Assembly: GCF_022865125.1 (NCBI RefSeq)
Contig: NZ_CP094828.1
Span: 2,907,219 to 2,971,218 of the forward strand
Reading direction: 5' to 3'
Length of the DNA: 64,000 bases
Source of the DNA: Acuticoccus sp. I52.16.1
Lineage (GTDB): Bacteria; Pseudomonadota; Alphaproteobacteria; Rhizobiales; Amorphaceae
Both the position numbers and the translations under genes were made by a program. Below the pieces are notes generated by a model, which had not been told where the DNA came from, did not search any database, and saw nothing but the letters and a program-made list of their open reading frames with translations. Below are positions 18,007 to 27,700 of the stretch, one piece after another (positions within the stretch are counted from its first letter, which is position 1; each line of letters begins with the position of its first letter).

Positions 18007-18597
18007 TCAGGAGACTGTGTCGACCTCGAACGCCTCGGGGTCCTGGTCCTCGGTCTGCCAGACCTTCTTGAGGAGTTTGAGGAGCTGGCGCTGCTCGGCC
18101 GGGCTCAGCAGGCCGGCCTGCATGCGCGCCTCGAACGCCTCGACACGCTCGCGCTCGATGGTCGCGAGCTCTTCGCCCCGATGCGACAGGTGCAGCTCCA
18201 CCGCGCGACGATCGTTGTCGGGCGTCGTGCGTTCGATGAGGTCCTGGTCCTGCAGCGCCTGGACCAGCTTCGTCATGTGCGCGGGCTTGAGCAGCAACGT
18301 CGACGCGAGATGACCCTGACGGATGCCGGGATTGGCCTGAATGAGGGTCAACGCCACGAGTTCCACGCTGGAGAGCCCGGCATCGCGGAAGGCCGGCTCG
18401 ATCCGCCGCGCGCACCGCACCGACGCCAGGCGCAGGTTCAGCGCCAGCGAGCGGTCCAGCACCCGCGTGTCGATGACGCCGGGCCATGCGCTCACGGTGC
18501 GTGCCGTCAGTCCGCCGCCGGCGCCGCGCGCCGCCGGCACGCGTTTGCCACGATTGCGGGTCGGACGCCCATGTCGCGGTGCATTCTCATGATTCAT
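18007..18597 (-). CDS. MarR-family transcriptional regulator
   Basis: Winged-helix dimeric regulator. The DNA-binding core lies at about residues 70-140: SSVELVALTLIQANPG, QGHLASTLLLKPAHMTKLVQAL and the wing RTTPDNDRRAVELHLS. A basic N-terminal extension of about 35 residues is unusual and may be partly disordered. The ATG at 18595-18597 has a GGGGGA just upstream; a further ATG upstream is less well placed. A 23-base dyad 30 bases upstream (18627-18649) is a candidate for autoregulation. The ligand and targets cannot be inferred; neighbours are unrelated. Confidence 0.85.
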   Translation of the reverse strand: MNHENAPRHGRPTRNRGKRVPAARGAGGGLTARTVSAWPGVIDTRVLDRSLALNLRLASVRCARRIEPAFRDAGLSSVELVALTLIQANPGIRQGHLASTLLLKPAHMTKLVQALQDQDLIERTTPDNDRRAVELHLSHRGEELATIERERVEAFEARMQAGLLSPAEQRQLLKLLKKVWQTEDQDPEAFEVDTVS

Positions 18598-18626
18598 TCC
18601 CCCACCCCTGAAAGCGTGCATCGGCA

Positions 18627-18649
18627 GAATACCTGGCCCATCAGTATTC
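18627..18649. promoter_or_regulatory. Dyad operator candidate upstream of marR
   Basis: GAATAC at 18627-18632 and GTATTC at 18644-18649 are a perfect six-base inverted repeat separated by 11 bases, one DNA turn apart centre to centre for a dimeric regulator. A second small palindrome, CGCTT-TATG-AAGCG, begins at the last base (18649-18662). The position 30 bases before the MarR start suits autorepression. Confidence 0.4.
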
Positions 18650-18818
18650 GCTTTATGAAGCGATCCTCATCACCAGAGGAATACGATCCGGGGAAGTGAA
18701 AGGATGACATCAGATCCGCATCACTGATCAATATTTCAGACACGTGCCGCTAACGCGTTGATCTCGCAGCGACCGTCTCCCGAAATATCACCTTTGTGAC
18801 GCCTTGCACCAGTGCCGA

Positions 18819-19565
18819 TCACGCAACCCTCCTACGAAGTTGCGTATGTGCCGCATAAAGTGTGATCGCCGCGGCGTTGGATACGTTGAGCGAGGCGAGG
18901 GCTCCCGGGACCTCGATGGCGGCCACCGTGTCGCAGTTGGCGCGCACGCCGGGCCGCACGCCCTTGCCTTCGGCGCCGAGGACGAAGGCATAGCGCTCCG
19001 CGGCCGGCAGATCGCTCATCGACATCTCGGCCTCGCTGTCGAGCGCGACGGTGTAGAAGCCGGCCGCCTTCAGCGCGTCGACCGAGCGGGACATGTTCGT
19101 CTCCACCGCGATCGGCACCATGTCCAGCGCCCCGGAGGCGGACTTGGCGAGCACGCCGGTCTCCGACGCGCTGTGGCGTCGCGTGACGACGACGCCGTCC
19201 GCCTGGAACGCGGCCGCAGACCGCAGGATCGCACCGACATTGTGCGGATCGGTGATCTGGTCGAGGCACAGGACCAGACGCCCTTCGCCGAGCGTGGCGA
19301 TATCGACCCCGTCGAGCGGCGAGACCCGCAGCGCGACCCCCTGGTGGACCGCGTCTCCGAGCAGCTTGTTGAGGCGGCGCACGTCGACGGTCTCGGCATC
19401 GATCCGGCGGGGCAGGGGCTCGAGCCGGCGCATGGCGTTGGTGGTCGCCATCATCGCGTGGACGGCGCGCCGGGGGTTGGCGAGGGCCGCGCGCACGGCA
19501 TGCAGACCGAAAAGCCAATAAGGCTCAGATTCATCCATAGTTGCTTCGTGACTCGTCGTTGACAT
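18819..19565 (-). CDS. rlmB: 23S rRNA 2'-O-methyltransferase (RlmB/TrmH family)
   Basis: SpoU-type methyltransferase that modifies the ribose of G2251 in 23S rRNA with SAM. The N-terminal substrate-binding domain (YWLFGLHAVRAAL) covers about residues 15-85 and the knotted catalytic domain the rest. SPOUT motifs are visible: CLDQITDPHNVGAILRSA (motif 1, Asn and Arg), FVLGAEGKGVR (motif 2) and SLNVSNAAAITLY (motif 3). ATG at 19563-19565 is used; an internal ATG at 19538 would remove nine residues. tRNA-Tyr lies 35 bases upstream on the opposite strand. Confidence 0.9.
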   Translation of the reverse strand: MSTTSHEATMDESEPYWLFGLHAVRAALANPRRAVHAMMATTNAMRRLEPLPRRIDAETVDVRRLNKLLGDAVHQGVALRVSPLDGVDIATLGEGRLVLCLDQITDPHNVGAILRSAAAFQADGVVVTRRHSASETGVLAKSASGALDMVPIAVETNMSRSVDALKAAGFYTVALDSEAEMSMSDLPAAERYAFVLGAEGKGVRPGVRANCDTVAAIEVPGALASLNVSNAAAITLYAAHTQLRRRVA

Positions 19566-19600
19566 CGCGGCGCGTACAGCCTAACACGCCGCGACACATC

Positions 19601-19685
19601 GGAGGGGTGCCCGAGTGGCTAAAGGGGGCGGACTGTAAATCCGCTGGCTATGCCTACGTTGGTTCGAATCCAACCCCCTCCACCA
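19601..19685 (+). tRNA. tRNA-Tyr (anticodon GTA)
   Basis: An 85-base class II tRNA with encoded CCA. The acceptor stem GGAGGGG pairs with CCCCTCC; the anticodon arm GCGGA-CTGTAAA-TCCGC places GTA at 19635-19637; a long variable arm follows, and the T arm is GTTGG-TTCGAAT-CCAAC. The long variable arm and GTA anticodon identify bacterial tRNA-Tyr. Confidence 0.97.
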
Positions 19686-19787
19686 TCCCGCTTCCGCGAT
19701 CTTCCCCAACCTGACGGAGCCCGTCTCATCGGAGCCTCACCGCGCGATTCGTGACGCCTTCGTGGCGCCGTGATGCCGCCGTGGGCG

Positions 19788-20699
19788 TCAAGGGTGCGCG
19801 TCGACCCGGCCGTGGGTCGCGAGGTGGTCGAGGACCAGGCGCACGCGGGCCGGCAGCGGACCGCCGGACTTCAGCCACAGCGCGTGAAACGGTTCGCGGT
19901 CGCCGATGTCGACCTCGCGCAGCAGGGGGACGAGGCGGCCGGCCGAGATGTCGTCCCGGACGGTGAACGCGGTGAGTCTCGCGAGACCGAGGCCGGCCCG
20001 CGCCATGTGCCGGATGCCCTCGCCGTCGCTCGCCGTCAGCGCCACCCGCGTGTCGAGCGGGCGGCCGCCGTCCGCGGGGTCGAACGGCCAGATTGCCTCC
20101 CGCCGCCGATAGCCGAGGCCGATGAGGTCGTGCGCGGCGAGGTCGCGCGCCGTCTCCGGCGTGCCGCGGGCCGCGAGGTAGGCGGGCGCGGCGACGACCA
20201 TCCGCCCCGACGCCCCCAGTCCGCGTGCCACCAGCGCCGATGACGGCATCTCCCCGGCCCGCACGGCAATGTCCGCCTCCGCCTCGATCAGGCCGACGAC
20301 CGTGTCCGTCTCGCTGACGACGATGCGCAGCGCAGGGTGCGCCGCGCGCAGCCTCCCTATCGCCGGATAGAGAATGTGATGCGCGTAGGAGGCCGAGGTG
20401 GTGACATGCACCGTACCGACCGGCCGACCGCCGCGCGCCGCCTCGTCCTCGGCCGCCTCGAGATCGGTCAGGATGCCGGCCGCGCGCAGGTGGAAGCCGC
20501 GCCCCTCGTCCGTCAGCGTCAGGCCGCGTGTGGTGCGGGCGACGAGCCGCGCACCGAGCCGGCGCTCCAGCCGCGCGACGGCCTTGGAGACGGCCGACGG
20601 CGTCAGTCCCGTGGCCCGGGCGGCGGCGGAGAAGTTTCCCTCCGCCGCGACGACCGCGAAGACCTCCAGCTCGCGCAGGCGCGACGGATCCCCCAGCAT
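19788..20699 (-). CDS. LysR-family transcriptional regulator
   Basis: The N-terminal helix-turn-helix (about residues 5-65) shows the typical LysR run ELEVFAVVAAEGNFSAAAR and TPSAVSKAVARLE. The effector domain (about 90-300) is of the PBP2 type. It is divergent from an aldo-keto reductase gene 162 bases away, the classic arrangement in which a LysR protein controls its neighbour. ATG at 20697-20699 gives a normal 303 residues. Effector unknown. Confidence 0.9.
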   Translation of the reverse strand: MLGDPSRLRELEVFAVVAAEGNFSAAARATGLTPSAVSKAVARLERRLGARLVARTTRGLTLTDEGRGFHLRAAGILTDLEAAEDEAARGGRPVGTVHVTTSASYAHHILYPAIGRLRAAHPALRIVVSETDTVVGLIEAEADIAVRAGEMPSSALVARGLGASGRMVVAAPAYLAARGTPETARDLAAHDLIGLGYRRREAIWPFDPADGGRPLDTRVALTASDGEGIRHMARAGLGLARLTAFTVRDDISAGRLVPLLREVDIGDREPFHALWLKSGGPLPARVRLVLDHLATHGRVDAHP

Positions 20700-20710
20700 C
20701 TGTGCCTCGA

Positions 20711-20729
20711 ATTCATAGAACTTCGGAAT
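20711..20729. promoter_or_regulatory. LysR-type dyad in the divergent promoter
   Basis: ATTC at 20711-20714 and GAAT at 20726-20729 are mirrored around 11 bases, which fits the T-N11-A style of LysR recognition boxes. It lies 12 bases before the regulator's start codon and about 130 before the aldo-keto reductase. A shorter palindrome TTC-ATA-GAA lies within it. Confidence 0.35.
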
Positions 20730-20861
20730 CTCGGCGATCTACGCATGGCGAGCCGCGGCACGCAAATAGGCTCGCGACAGCGGCGCTCTCCCGCCGACAC
20801 CCGCCAACACCGGCCGGCGCCCCGCGGCGCGGCGCTCGCCCAATTGCGATGGAGCTTCCCC

Positions 20862-21896
20862 ATGGATATCCGCCAACTCGGCCGCTCGGGCCTTCGCGTT
20901 CCCGCTCTCTCGTTCGGCGCGGGCACCTTCGGCGGCACCGGCCCCCTCTTTTCCAATTGGGGCCGGACCGACGTCGCCGAGGCGCGCCGCCTCGTCGAGA
21001 TCTGCCTCGAGGCCGGCGTCACCCTGTTCGATACCGCCGACGTCTACTCCGACGGGCGCTCCGAAGAGGTGCTGGGCGCCGCGCTGGAAGGGCTGCGCGA
21101 GCGAGCGCTGATCTCGACCAAGACGGCGCTGCCGACTGGCGAGGGGCCGAACGAATGGGGTGTCTCCCGCGCCCGCCTCGTCGGTGCGGTGGACGCCGCG
21201 CTGCGCCGCCTGCGGACCGACCGGATCGACCTGATGCAACTCCACGCGTTCGACGGCTCCACCCCGGTCGACGAGCTTCTCCACACCGTCGACACCCTGG
21301 TGCGTGCCGGTAAGGTGCTCCATTGGGGCGTGTCGAACTATCCGGGCTGGGCGTTGATGCAGCTTCTGGAACGGGCGGACCGGCATGGCCTGCCGCGCCC
21401 GGTGGTCCATCAGGTCTACTATTCGCTGGTCGGGCGCGACTATGAGTGGGACCTGATGCCGCTCGGCGCGCGCGAGGGGGTCGGCGCGATGGTGTGGAGC
21501 CCGCTCGGATGGGGGCGCCTCACCGGCAAGATCCGCCGCGGTGCGCCGCTCCCCGAGGGATCGCGGCTGCACGAGACGGCAGATTTCGGCCCCCCGGTCG
21601 ACGAGGCGCTGCTCTACGACGTGGTCGACGTGCTGGAGGCGGTGGCCGCGGAGGCGGGCCGCAGCGTGCCGCAGGTGGCGCTCGCCTGGCTCCTCGCCCG
21701 GCCGACCGTCGCCAGCGTCATCGTCGGCGCGCGCAACGAGGAGCAGTTGCGGCAGAACCTCGGCGCCGTCGGCTGGTCGCTCGGCGCGGAACAGGTCGCC
21801 CGCCTCGACGCCGCGTCGACGCGCGAGGCCGCCTATCCGGCCTTCCCCTACCGTCGCCAGGAGGGGTTTGCCCGTCTGTTTCCGCCGCTGGTGTAG
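20862..21896 (+). CDS. Aldo/keto reductase
   Basis: NADPH-dependent oxidoreductase with an 8-stranded barrel. The catalytic tetrad region is visible: FDTADVYSDGRSEEVLG with Asp and Tyr (about residues 48-62), STKTAL with the Lys near 80, and LMQLHAFDG with the His near 118. The C-terminal VIVGARNEEQLRQNL binds the cofactor phosphate. The ATG at 20862 follows GGAG by about seven bases. The substrate cannot be read from sequence; it belongs to the broad YajO/YhdN-like group that handles sugars and aldehydes. Probably controlled by the divergent LysR. Confidence 0.9.
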   Translation: MDIRQLGRSGLRVPALSFGAGTFGGTGPLFSNWGRTDVAEARRLVEICLEAGVTLFDTADVYSDGRSEEVLGAALEGLRERALISTKTALPTGEGPNEWGVSRARLVGAVDAALRRLRTDRIDLMQLHAFDGSTPVDELLHTVDTLVRAGKVLHWGVSNYPGWALMQLLERADRHGLPRPVVHQVYYSLVGRDYEWDLMPLGAREGVGAMVWSPLGWGRLTGKIRRGAPLPEGSRLHETADFGPPVDEALLYDVVDVLEAVAAEAGRSVPQVALAWLLARPTVASVIVGARNEEQLRQNLGAVGWSLGAEQVARLDAASTREAAYPAFPYRRQEGFARLFPPLV

Positions 21897-22071
21897 TGCG
21901 CGAGGACGGCCGCGCCGGCGGGCCGCGGAGCGTGACATCACGGTCGTGTGCGTGTCGCAGAATCGGCGGTCTCGTCGGCCACGTCGTGCAGGACCGTCCT
22001 GGGGGGGCCAGTTCCACCGCGATCGCCATCGACCGCACCGCGGCGCAACCCGGCTATCTGCAGATCGCCGA

Positions 22072-22347
22072 CGCACCATCGTCGTGCCGCTGCTGGGGCG
22101 CAGCGTGCAGTTCGCGGTGGTGCTGGCCACGCTCGCCTCGTTCCAGATCCTCGTGCCCGTCCTGATGCTCACCAAGGGCGGCCCCGACGGTGCGACCGAT
22201 CTCGCCGGCTTCCAGATCTACGAGACCGGCTTCGTCTACTTCGATCCCGGCATGGCGAGCGCGATGTCCATCGTCCTCATCGCCGGCCTCGTCGGCGTGA
22301 TCGCGTTGCAGCTGCGGCTCTTGCGCGTCACTTGGTCCTACGAGTGA
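22072..22347 (+). pseudogene. Remnant of sugar ABC transporter permease (MalF type)
   Basis: About 90 residues matching the C-terminal end of carbohydrate ABC permeases of the MalF/UgpA group: TIVVPLLGRSVQFAVVLATL, then FQIYETGFVYFDPGMASAMSIVL and a final membrane helix. The N-terminal two thirds, including most of the EAA loop, are missing and the preceding sequence is not coding in any frame. The stop codon overlaps the start of the next fragment in GTGA, the usual junction of paired permease genes, so this is the 3' end of a genuine operon. Confidence 0.75.
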
Positions 22348-22824
22348 GCGCGGTGCGCGGCGCCCTCGTCACCAAGCTTCTGGTGCTGGTCTTGTTCGTC
22401 GGTCCGGTCCTGCTGCTCGTCTCGGGCTCGTTCCGGGACAATCAGGAGATGTACCGCTACGCCGGCGACCTGTCGCTCTGGACCGTCCTGCCCCGCGCGC
22501 CGACGCTCGACGGCTACGCCCGCGCCCTCGCGTTGCCGCTCTTTCCCCGCCAACTCGTCAACACGGTCTTCCTTTCGTCGTGATGGCGAGCGCGACGACG
22601 GCGACGAGCCTGCTCGCCGCCTACGCGCTGGCTGCGGTTCCGGGGGGCGCGAGACGGTCTTCCTGGTCATGATGACGACGCTCTTCATCCCGGTCGACGT
22701 GGTGCTGCCGCCGCTCTTCTTCGTCGTCGCCGACCTGCGCCTCCGCGACAGTCCTTGGGGGCTGGCGCTGCCGTTCGTGGACGGCGCCGCCATCGGCGCC
22801 CCCTGCGAGGCGACTGAGGCGTAG
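22344..22824 (+). pseudogene. Frameshifted sugar ABC transporter permease (MalG type)
   Basis: Starts with GTG at 22344 and reads TKLLVLVLFVGPVLLLVSGS, typical of the first helix of MalG-type permeases, up to NTVFLSS and a stop at 22581. The homology continues in a second frame (ATSLLAAYALAAVPGG) and after a run of six Gs near 22642 in a third frame (ETVFLVMMTTLFIPVDVVLP, then DSPWGLALPFV). It is truncated before the EAA loop and ends at 22822-22824. Two frameshifts plus truncation make a functional protein very unlikely. No binding protein or ATPase gene is nearby. Confidence 0.75.
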
Positions 22825-22925
22825 CGTGCCATCGCATATCCGGTGGCCGTCGCACCGGCGCCCGGCGCCGGGTCGCGGGGCGCGCCGGCCGTGCCGGTGA
22901 GCGTGCGCTCCCGCGGCCGGCGCCG

Positions 22926-24584
22926 TCAGAGGCCGATCACGTCCGCCCCGGCGATGTCCGCCACCGAGACGCCGACGACCACCGCGATCAGCTCTGCGCC
23001 CGCGAAGATGTGGGTGCCGTTGCCGGCCGCCTCGAAAGTGAGGTCCTGTGCGCTCAGGTCACCGGTCAGGCCGAGGATGTCGCCGGCGGCGAAATCGCGG
23101 ATGACGTCGGTACCGGGGAGGTCCTGAAGCGCGAAGACGTCCGCCCCCGCACCGCCGACGAGGACGTCGTCGCCGCGTCCGCCGACCAGCGTATCGTCGC
23201 CGGCCCGGCCGAAGAGGAAGTCGTCGCGGTCGCCGCCGTCCAGGCTGTCGTCGCCGGGACCGCCGGCCAGCGTGTCGGCGCCGCCGCCGCCGGCGATGCT
23301 GTCGTCCCCCGCGCCGCCGATCAGGGTGTCCTCACCGCCGCCGCCGTCGACCGTGTCGTTGCCGTGGCCGCCGGTGAGACTGTCGTAGCCGGTCCCACCG
23401 GCGACGATATCGTCCCCCGGCCCGGCGACGAGGCGGTCCGCCCCGGCCCCGCCGACCAGCGTGTCGTCGCCGCCGCGGGCGAAGAAGGCGTTCGCCCCGG
23501 CGTTGCCGTAGAGCGCATCGTGCCCGGCCGACTGCGTGTTGATGGGGGCGCTCGTCCAGCCCGGTATCTCGGAGACCAGCTTCGGCTTGAAGCCGTTGGG
23601 CTGCGAGGTCGCCGTCTCGGCATAGATGCCGTAGTCCTTCTCCCATCCGGAGGCCGCCGGCCGGTCGAACGCGAGGAAGGCGAACAGCGGGACCGTCTTG
23701 CCGCCGGCGTCGCGCTGGTCCCCGAGCCAGTCGAAGATCTGGCCGATCACGTCGGCCTGCTTGTTCGCGCCGTAATAGGCCGAATAACCCGTTTCGCCGA
23801 CGAACGGCTCCAGCGAGCCGCCGACCGCGCCGTCCACCGAATCGAAGTAGTCGATCACCGCGCCGAAGTCGGTGCTCTTGGCCGGGGCGCCGTTCACGGC
23901 CGGAGTGTACTGGTTGAAGAGGACGAACGGCTCGCCGCCGTTCCAGGTCCCGGCCCAGTGCCGCGAGATGTAGTCCGTCACCTCCGACGCGACGGCATTG
24001 GAGGACGGATCGCCCAACGGGTAGTTGGCGATGGTGGTCGAAACCGGGATGCTGGCGAGCCCCTTGGCCGCCAGCGACGCCTTCAGGTTTTCGAACGCGC
24101 TCTCGATCCAAGGCACGTAGTTGGCGAACGCGGGGTCGGTCGGCGGAGGGCCGTTGGCGTCGATCTCGTTGCCGAGGAGGATCGTCTTCAGGCTCGTCTT
24201 GACCGCGGTCACCGAGCCGAACGAGGCGATCAGCATGTCGACCCAGCCGTCGGTGTAGGTGGAGCTGGTCATCAGGCCGGCGGTCCACGTGCCGGTCGTG
24301 GTGTCGAGCTGGGCAAGTGCGCTGCTGTTGGTGCCCATCACGAGCTCGACGCCCGGCTCGGCCACCACCGCGGCGATCACCTGCGCCTGGGTGGGGTCCA
24401 TCTCCAGGGTGGTGGTGCCGACGGCCGCGGCATGGAACGTCTTGATCAGCTTGAAATCTTCGGTGATGGCGGAGATGTCGGCGCTGACGCTGTAGCCGGT
24501 CCGGTCGTACGACCAGCTCTCGTAATTGAGGCCGACATTGTAGTTGAACGGGGTCTTCGACGGGATCAGGGGATTGCTGGCCAT
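22926..24584 (-). CDS. RTX-repeat protein with glycoside-hydrolase-like domain
   Basis: Probably secreted. Residues about 10-340 look like a clan GH-A barrel: FNYNVGLNYESWSYDRTGYS at the start, LLGNEID with a candidate acid/base Glu near 140, and FVGETGYSAYYG with a candidate nucleophile Glu near 262, reminiscent of GH17. Residues about 354-480 are a run of GGxGxDxLx calcium-binding nonapeptides, followed by about 70 residues that could hold the C-terminal type I secretion signal. There is no Sec signal. The ATG at 24584 is preferred to one six codons upstream on weak ribosome-site evidence. It lies directly downstream of a HlyD-type fusion protein, which suggests a substrate/exporter pair. 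Sugar specificity is unknown. Confidence 0.8.
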   Translation of the reverse strand: MASNPLIPSKTPFNYNVGLNYESWSYDRTGYSVSADISAITEDFKLIKTFHAAAVGTTTLEMDPTQAQVIAAVVAEPGVELVMGTNSSALAQLDTTTGTWTAGLMTSSTYTDGWVDMLIASFGSVTAVKTSLKTILLGNEIDANGPPPTDPAFANYVPWIESAFENLKASLAAKGLASIPVSTTIANYPLGDPSSNAVASEVTDYISRHWAGTWNGGEPFVLFNQYTPAVNGAPAKSTDFGAVIDYFDSVDGAVGGSLEPFVGETGYSAYYGANKQADVIGQIFDWLGDQRDAGGKTVPLFAFLAFDRPAASGWEKDYGIYAETATSQPNGFKPKLVSEIPGWTSAPINTQSAGHDALYGNAGANAFFARGGDDTLVGGAGADRLVAGPGDDIVAGGTGYDSLTGGHGNDTVDGGGGEDTLIGGAGDDSIAGGGGADTLAGGPGDDSLDGGDRDDFLFGRAGDDTLVGGRGDDVLVGGAGADVFALQDLPGTDVIRDFAAGDILGLTGDLSAQDLTFEAAGNGTHIFAGAELIAVVVGVSVADIAGADVIGL

Positions 24585-24743
24585 GGCGCGCCTCGGTCGC
24601 ATTCTTGGGCGCGACGGCGGGCGCCGGCGAGGTCGCCCGCGTCTTGGCCTGCGCCGGGGAAGACCAGTAAACCCCCGACGCGGGCAAAACGGAAGCGTGT
24701 ATCCCGGCGACGCGGCGCCGCCGGGTTCAGGCCGTCCGGACCG

Positions 24744-27700
24744 CTACGGGATCCACGACCAGACCTCGACCTGGAAGAAGCGCATCAGGAAGCGCAGGTA
24801 CGCCTCCCAGACCCGCATCTCCGCCCCCTCGACCTTGGCGTAGCCGGTCATCTGCGGACGCAGATATCCCTCGGTGTTGGGCACCGTCGCACGGACGCGC
24901 ACGACCGTGCCGTATTCGCGTGCCTCCGCGCTGGGGGCGACCTCGGTCACCACGCCGTCGACCTCGCGGTCCATGTTGGACCACGACTTGAGCCGCACCT
25001 TGTCCCCTTCCGAGATCAGCGTGATGTCGGTCTCGGGCATGTCGATCTGCGCCTCGACGGTGCGGGTGTCCTCCAGGGTGAGGAATTCCTCGCCCGTCTG
25101 CATCCAGTCGCCGGCAAGGAGGTGGACGTTGGGGGTGATGATGCGTCCGTCGATCGGCGCGCGGATGCGGGTGCGCTCCAGCTGGTCCTCGGCGTACTTC
25201 AGCTGGTGCGTCGTGCGCTCGACGTCGGCGCGCGCCTTGTCGAGTTCGGCCTGCGTCGCCTCGCTCTCGACCAGCTTGAGATTGGCCTGGGCGACCTCGA
25301 GCTGGGCGTCGTTGGTCTCCTGCTGCGAGACCGCGCGCTCCCACTCGCTGGTCGAGATGACGCCGCGCTCCACCAGCCGCTTGGCCCGGTCCGCCTCCGC
25401 TTTCAGGTAGATGCCGCGGGTGCGCGTGCTCTCCACCTGACTCTTGGCGAGGTCGATCTCCTCCTGCTTGGCGCCGTCCTCCAGGCGTTGCAGCACCGCC
25501 TTCGCCTCGGCGAGCTGGGCGCGGGTGACGTTGACGTCGCGCGTCTGGTCCCAGTCGGAGAGCTTGGCGAGGATCTGGTCCTTCTCGACCCACTGCCCCT
25601 CGCGCGCCAGCACCTCCATCACTTCGCCGGCGGTGCGGGCGGTGGCGTTGTTGCGCTTGCTGGGCAGGATCTCGAACTGGCCGGATGCCTCGTACTGGTA
25701 GGGCAGGAAGGCGACGCCCACGAGCGCCGCCGCGATCACCACCCACAGGATGCGCCCGCGCGAGCCGAGGGTCGCCGGCTTCTCGTTGGCGACGTCCGAG
25801 GCGCCGAAGCGGCTCTCCAGGAGCTGCTGCATCATCTTCGGGTCGAGGCCGCCTTTGGCCCGCCGGGAGGTCGTGCTGTAGAGCGCGAAGCCCCACATGA
25901 CGAAGCAGACGAAGAGCGTCAGGAAGACGATCGCGCCCGGTCCCTCGTACTCCCCCATCAGGTGCATCGCGAGGAACGACAGGATCCCGACGACGATCGT
26001 CACCGACGAGAGCAGCACGCCCACGCCGAAGAGGATCAGCCCCTGGACCTCCGAGCGGTCGATCATCGGCGGCAACGGGTGGTTGGTCAGCCACGAGCGC
26101 AGCGCCGCGAACGACTTCTGCAGCAGCATGGGGTTGCGGAACAGCGTCACCAGGAAGCGGTAGCCGTCGCTCGGCACCAGCGGATAGGCCGAGATGATGA
26201 AGGCGACCGCGCCGACCTGGCCGATCAGGAGCACCAGCTCGGGATAGAAGGTGCCGGTGTGGCGGTAGGAGGCCCACAGCAGGAGCCCGATCGAGAACAG
26301 GTAGAGCCGCGACAGGGAGGCCGAGGCGTGGGTCCACAGCTGGCCGCGCCGGCTGAGCGTCGGAACGGCGCTGAGGTCGACGAAGAAGCGCGGCACGAAG
26401 CCGAAGACCAGCGTGATGCCGAACTGGCGCACCTCCCCCCCGAACGCACGCACGACGGTCGCCTGGACGAGCCGGGAGGCGAGGTTGACCACGAAGAGCG
26501 CGGCGACGAGGCGACTGACGAGCGACAGGTCGAACGCCAGGAGACGGAAGTCGAGCACGAGCGCGCCCCAGCGCTCGACGGCGATCATGATGGCGAGTGG
26601 CACCGTGAGCAGCAGCGGCAGCCACAGGAAGCGCATCGGCCAGAAGATGATGGCGAGGAAGGCCAGCATCGCATTGGGATTGAAGAGCGAGACCTGGGCG
26701 GGTCCGTGCTCCTCGGTGTCGGCCGAGCTGTCGTTCTGACGTTGCCGCGCGGCGAGGTGGGCGAGCAGTGCCTGGGCTCCGGCGCCACCGCCGCCGCCCA
26801 TACCGCCACCCCCCATGCCGCCGCCCATGCCGCCACCGAGGCCGCCGCCCATGCCGCCGCCGAGGCCGCCGCCCATGCCGCCGCCGAGGCCACCCCCCAT
26901 GCCGCCGCCGAGGCCGCCACCCATGCCGCCGCGACCGAGGCCGGCGAAGCGGCCGCCGAACGGGCCGGCGCCCATTCCTGAGCCCATCCCTGCGCCCATG
27001 CCGCCGCCCAAACCGGCGCCCATAGTGGCGCCGAGGTCGTCGTCACCGTGCTCGTCGTCGTCGTAGCTCGGGATATCCTCGGCGGGGCGGGGACGGCGGG
27101 CGGCGGCGCCGGGGCGCTGGGCCGCGCGCGTCGCGCTGCCGGGGTGGGGTGTATCGTCGGGGGCGTCGTGGAGCCCGGCCCGGCCGCGTACCGGTGCATC
27201 GGAAAGTTCGACGTCGCCGGTGGCCGTGCCGGCGCGCTGTGCGGCGCGCTCCTTCGCGCGAGCGGCGACGGTCGCCGCGTCGGCCCGCGGGCGAGCGGCC
27301 CGCTCCCTGGCGACGGGCTCCACCGTGGGGGCGCTCCGGCGCGGCCCGCGGCGACCCATCCCGCCGCCGAAGCCCAACTCGTCGTCCACCAGATCCTGCA
27401 GGTCCGCGTCGGTGATGTGCGGCACGCCGTCGTCGGCGTCCACCGCGGCGGATCGCTTCGCCGGTCGGGCGGCCGGGCGCTCGGCCGGCGCGTCGGGCTC
27501 CACGAGCGTGGCTTCGACGTCCAGCGGAGGCGTCGGCGCCGAGGTAGTGATCGCCGGTTTGCGCGGCTTGCGCAGCATCGAGGAGAAGCGCCGGACGAGG
27601 CTTTCGCGCGGTGCCTTCGCCGGTGCCTCGGCGCGGACGTCCGCGGCGGGTTCGGGTGCGGCGCTCGGCTCCGGCGCGTCGGACTGCGACGGCGGCGTGC

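Noticed and set aside
26815-26930. Regular repeats that could be taken for a CRISPR array
   Set aside because: Units are contiguous without spacers, in-frame and encode Gly-Met/Leu within a clear coding region.
23010-26981. Very long plus-strand open frame (over 1300 codons)
   Set aside because: It is antisense to the HlyD fusion and RTX genes, is rich in Arg/His/Asp typical of GC-driven shadow frames, and shows no domain.
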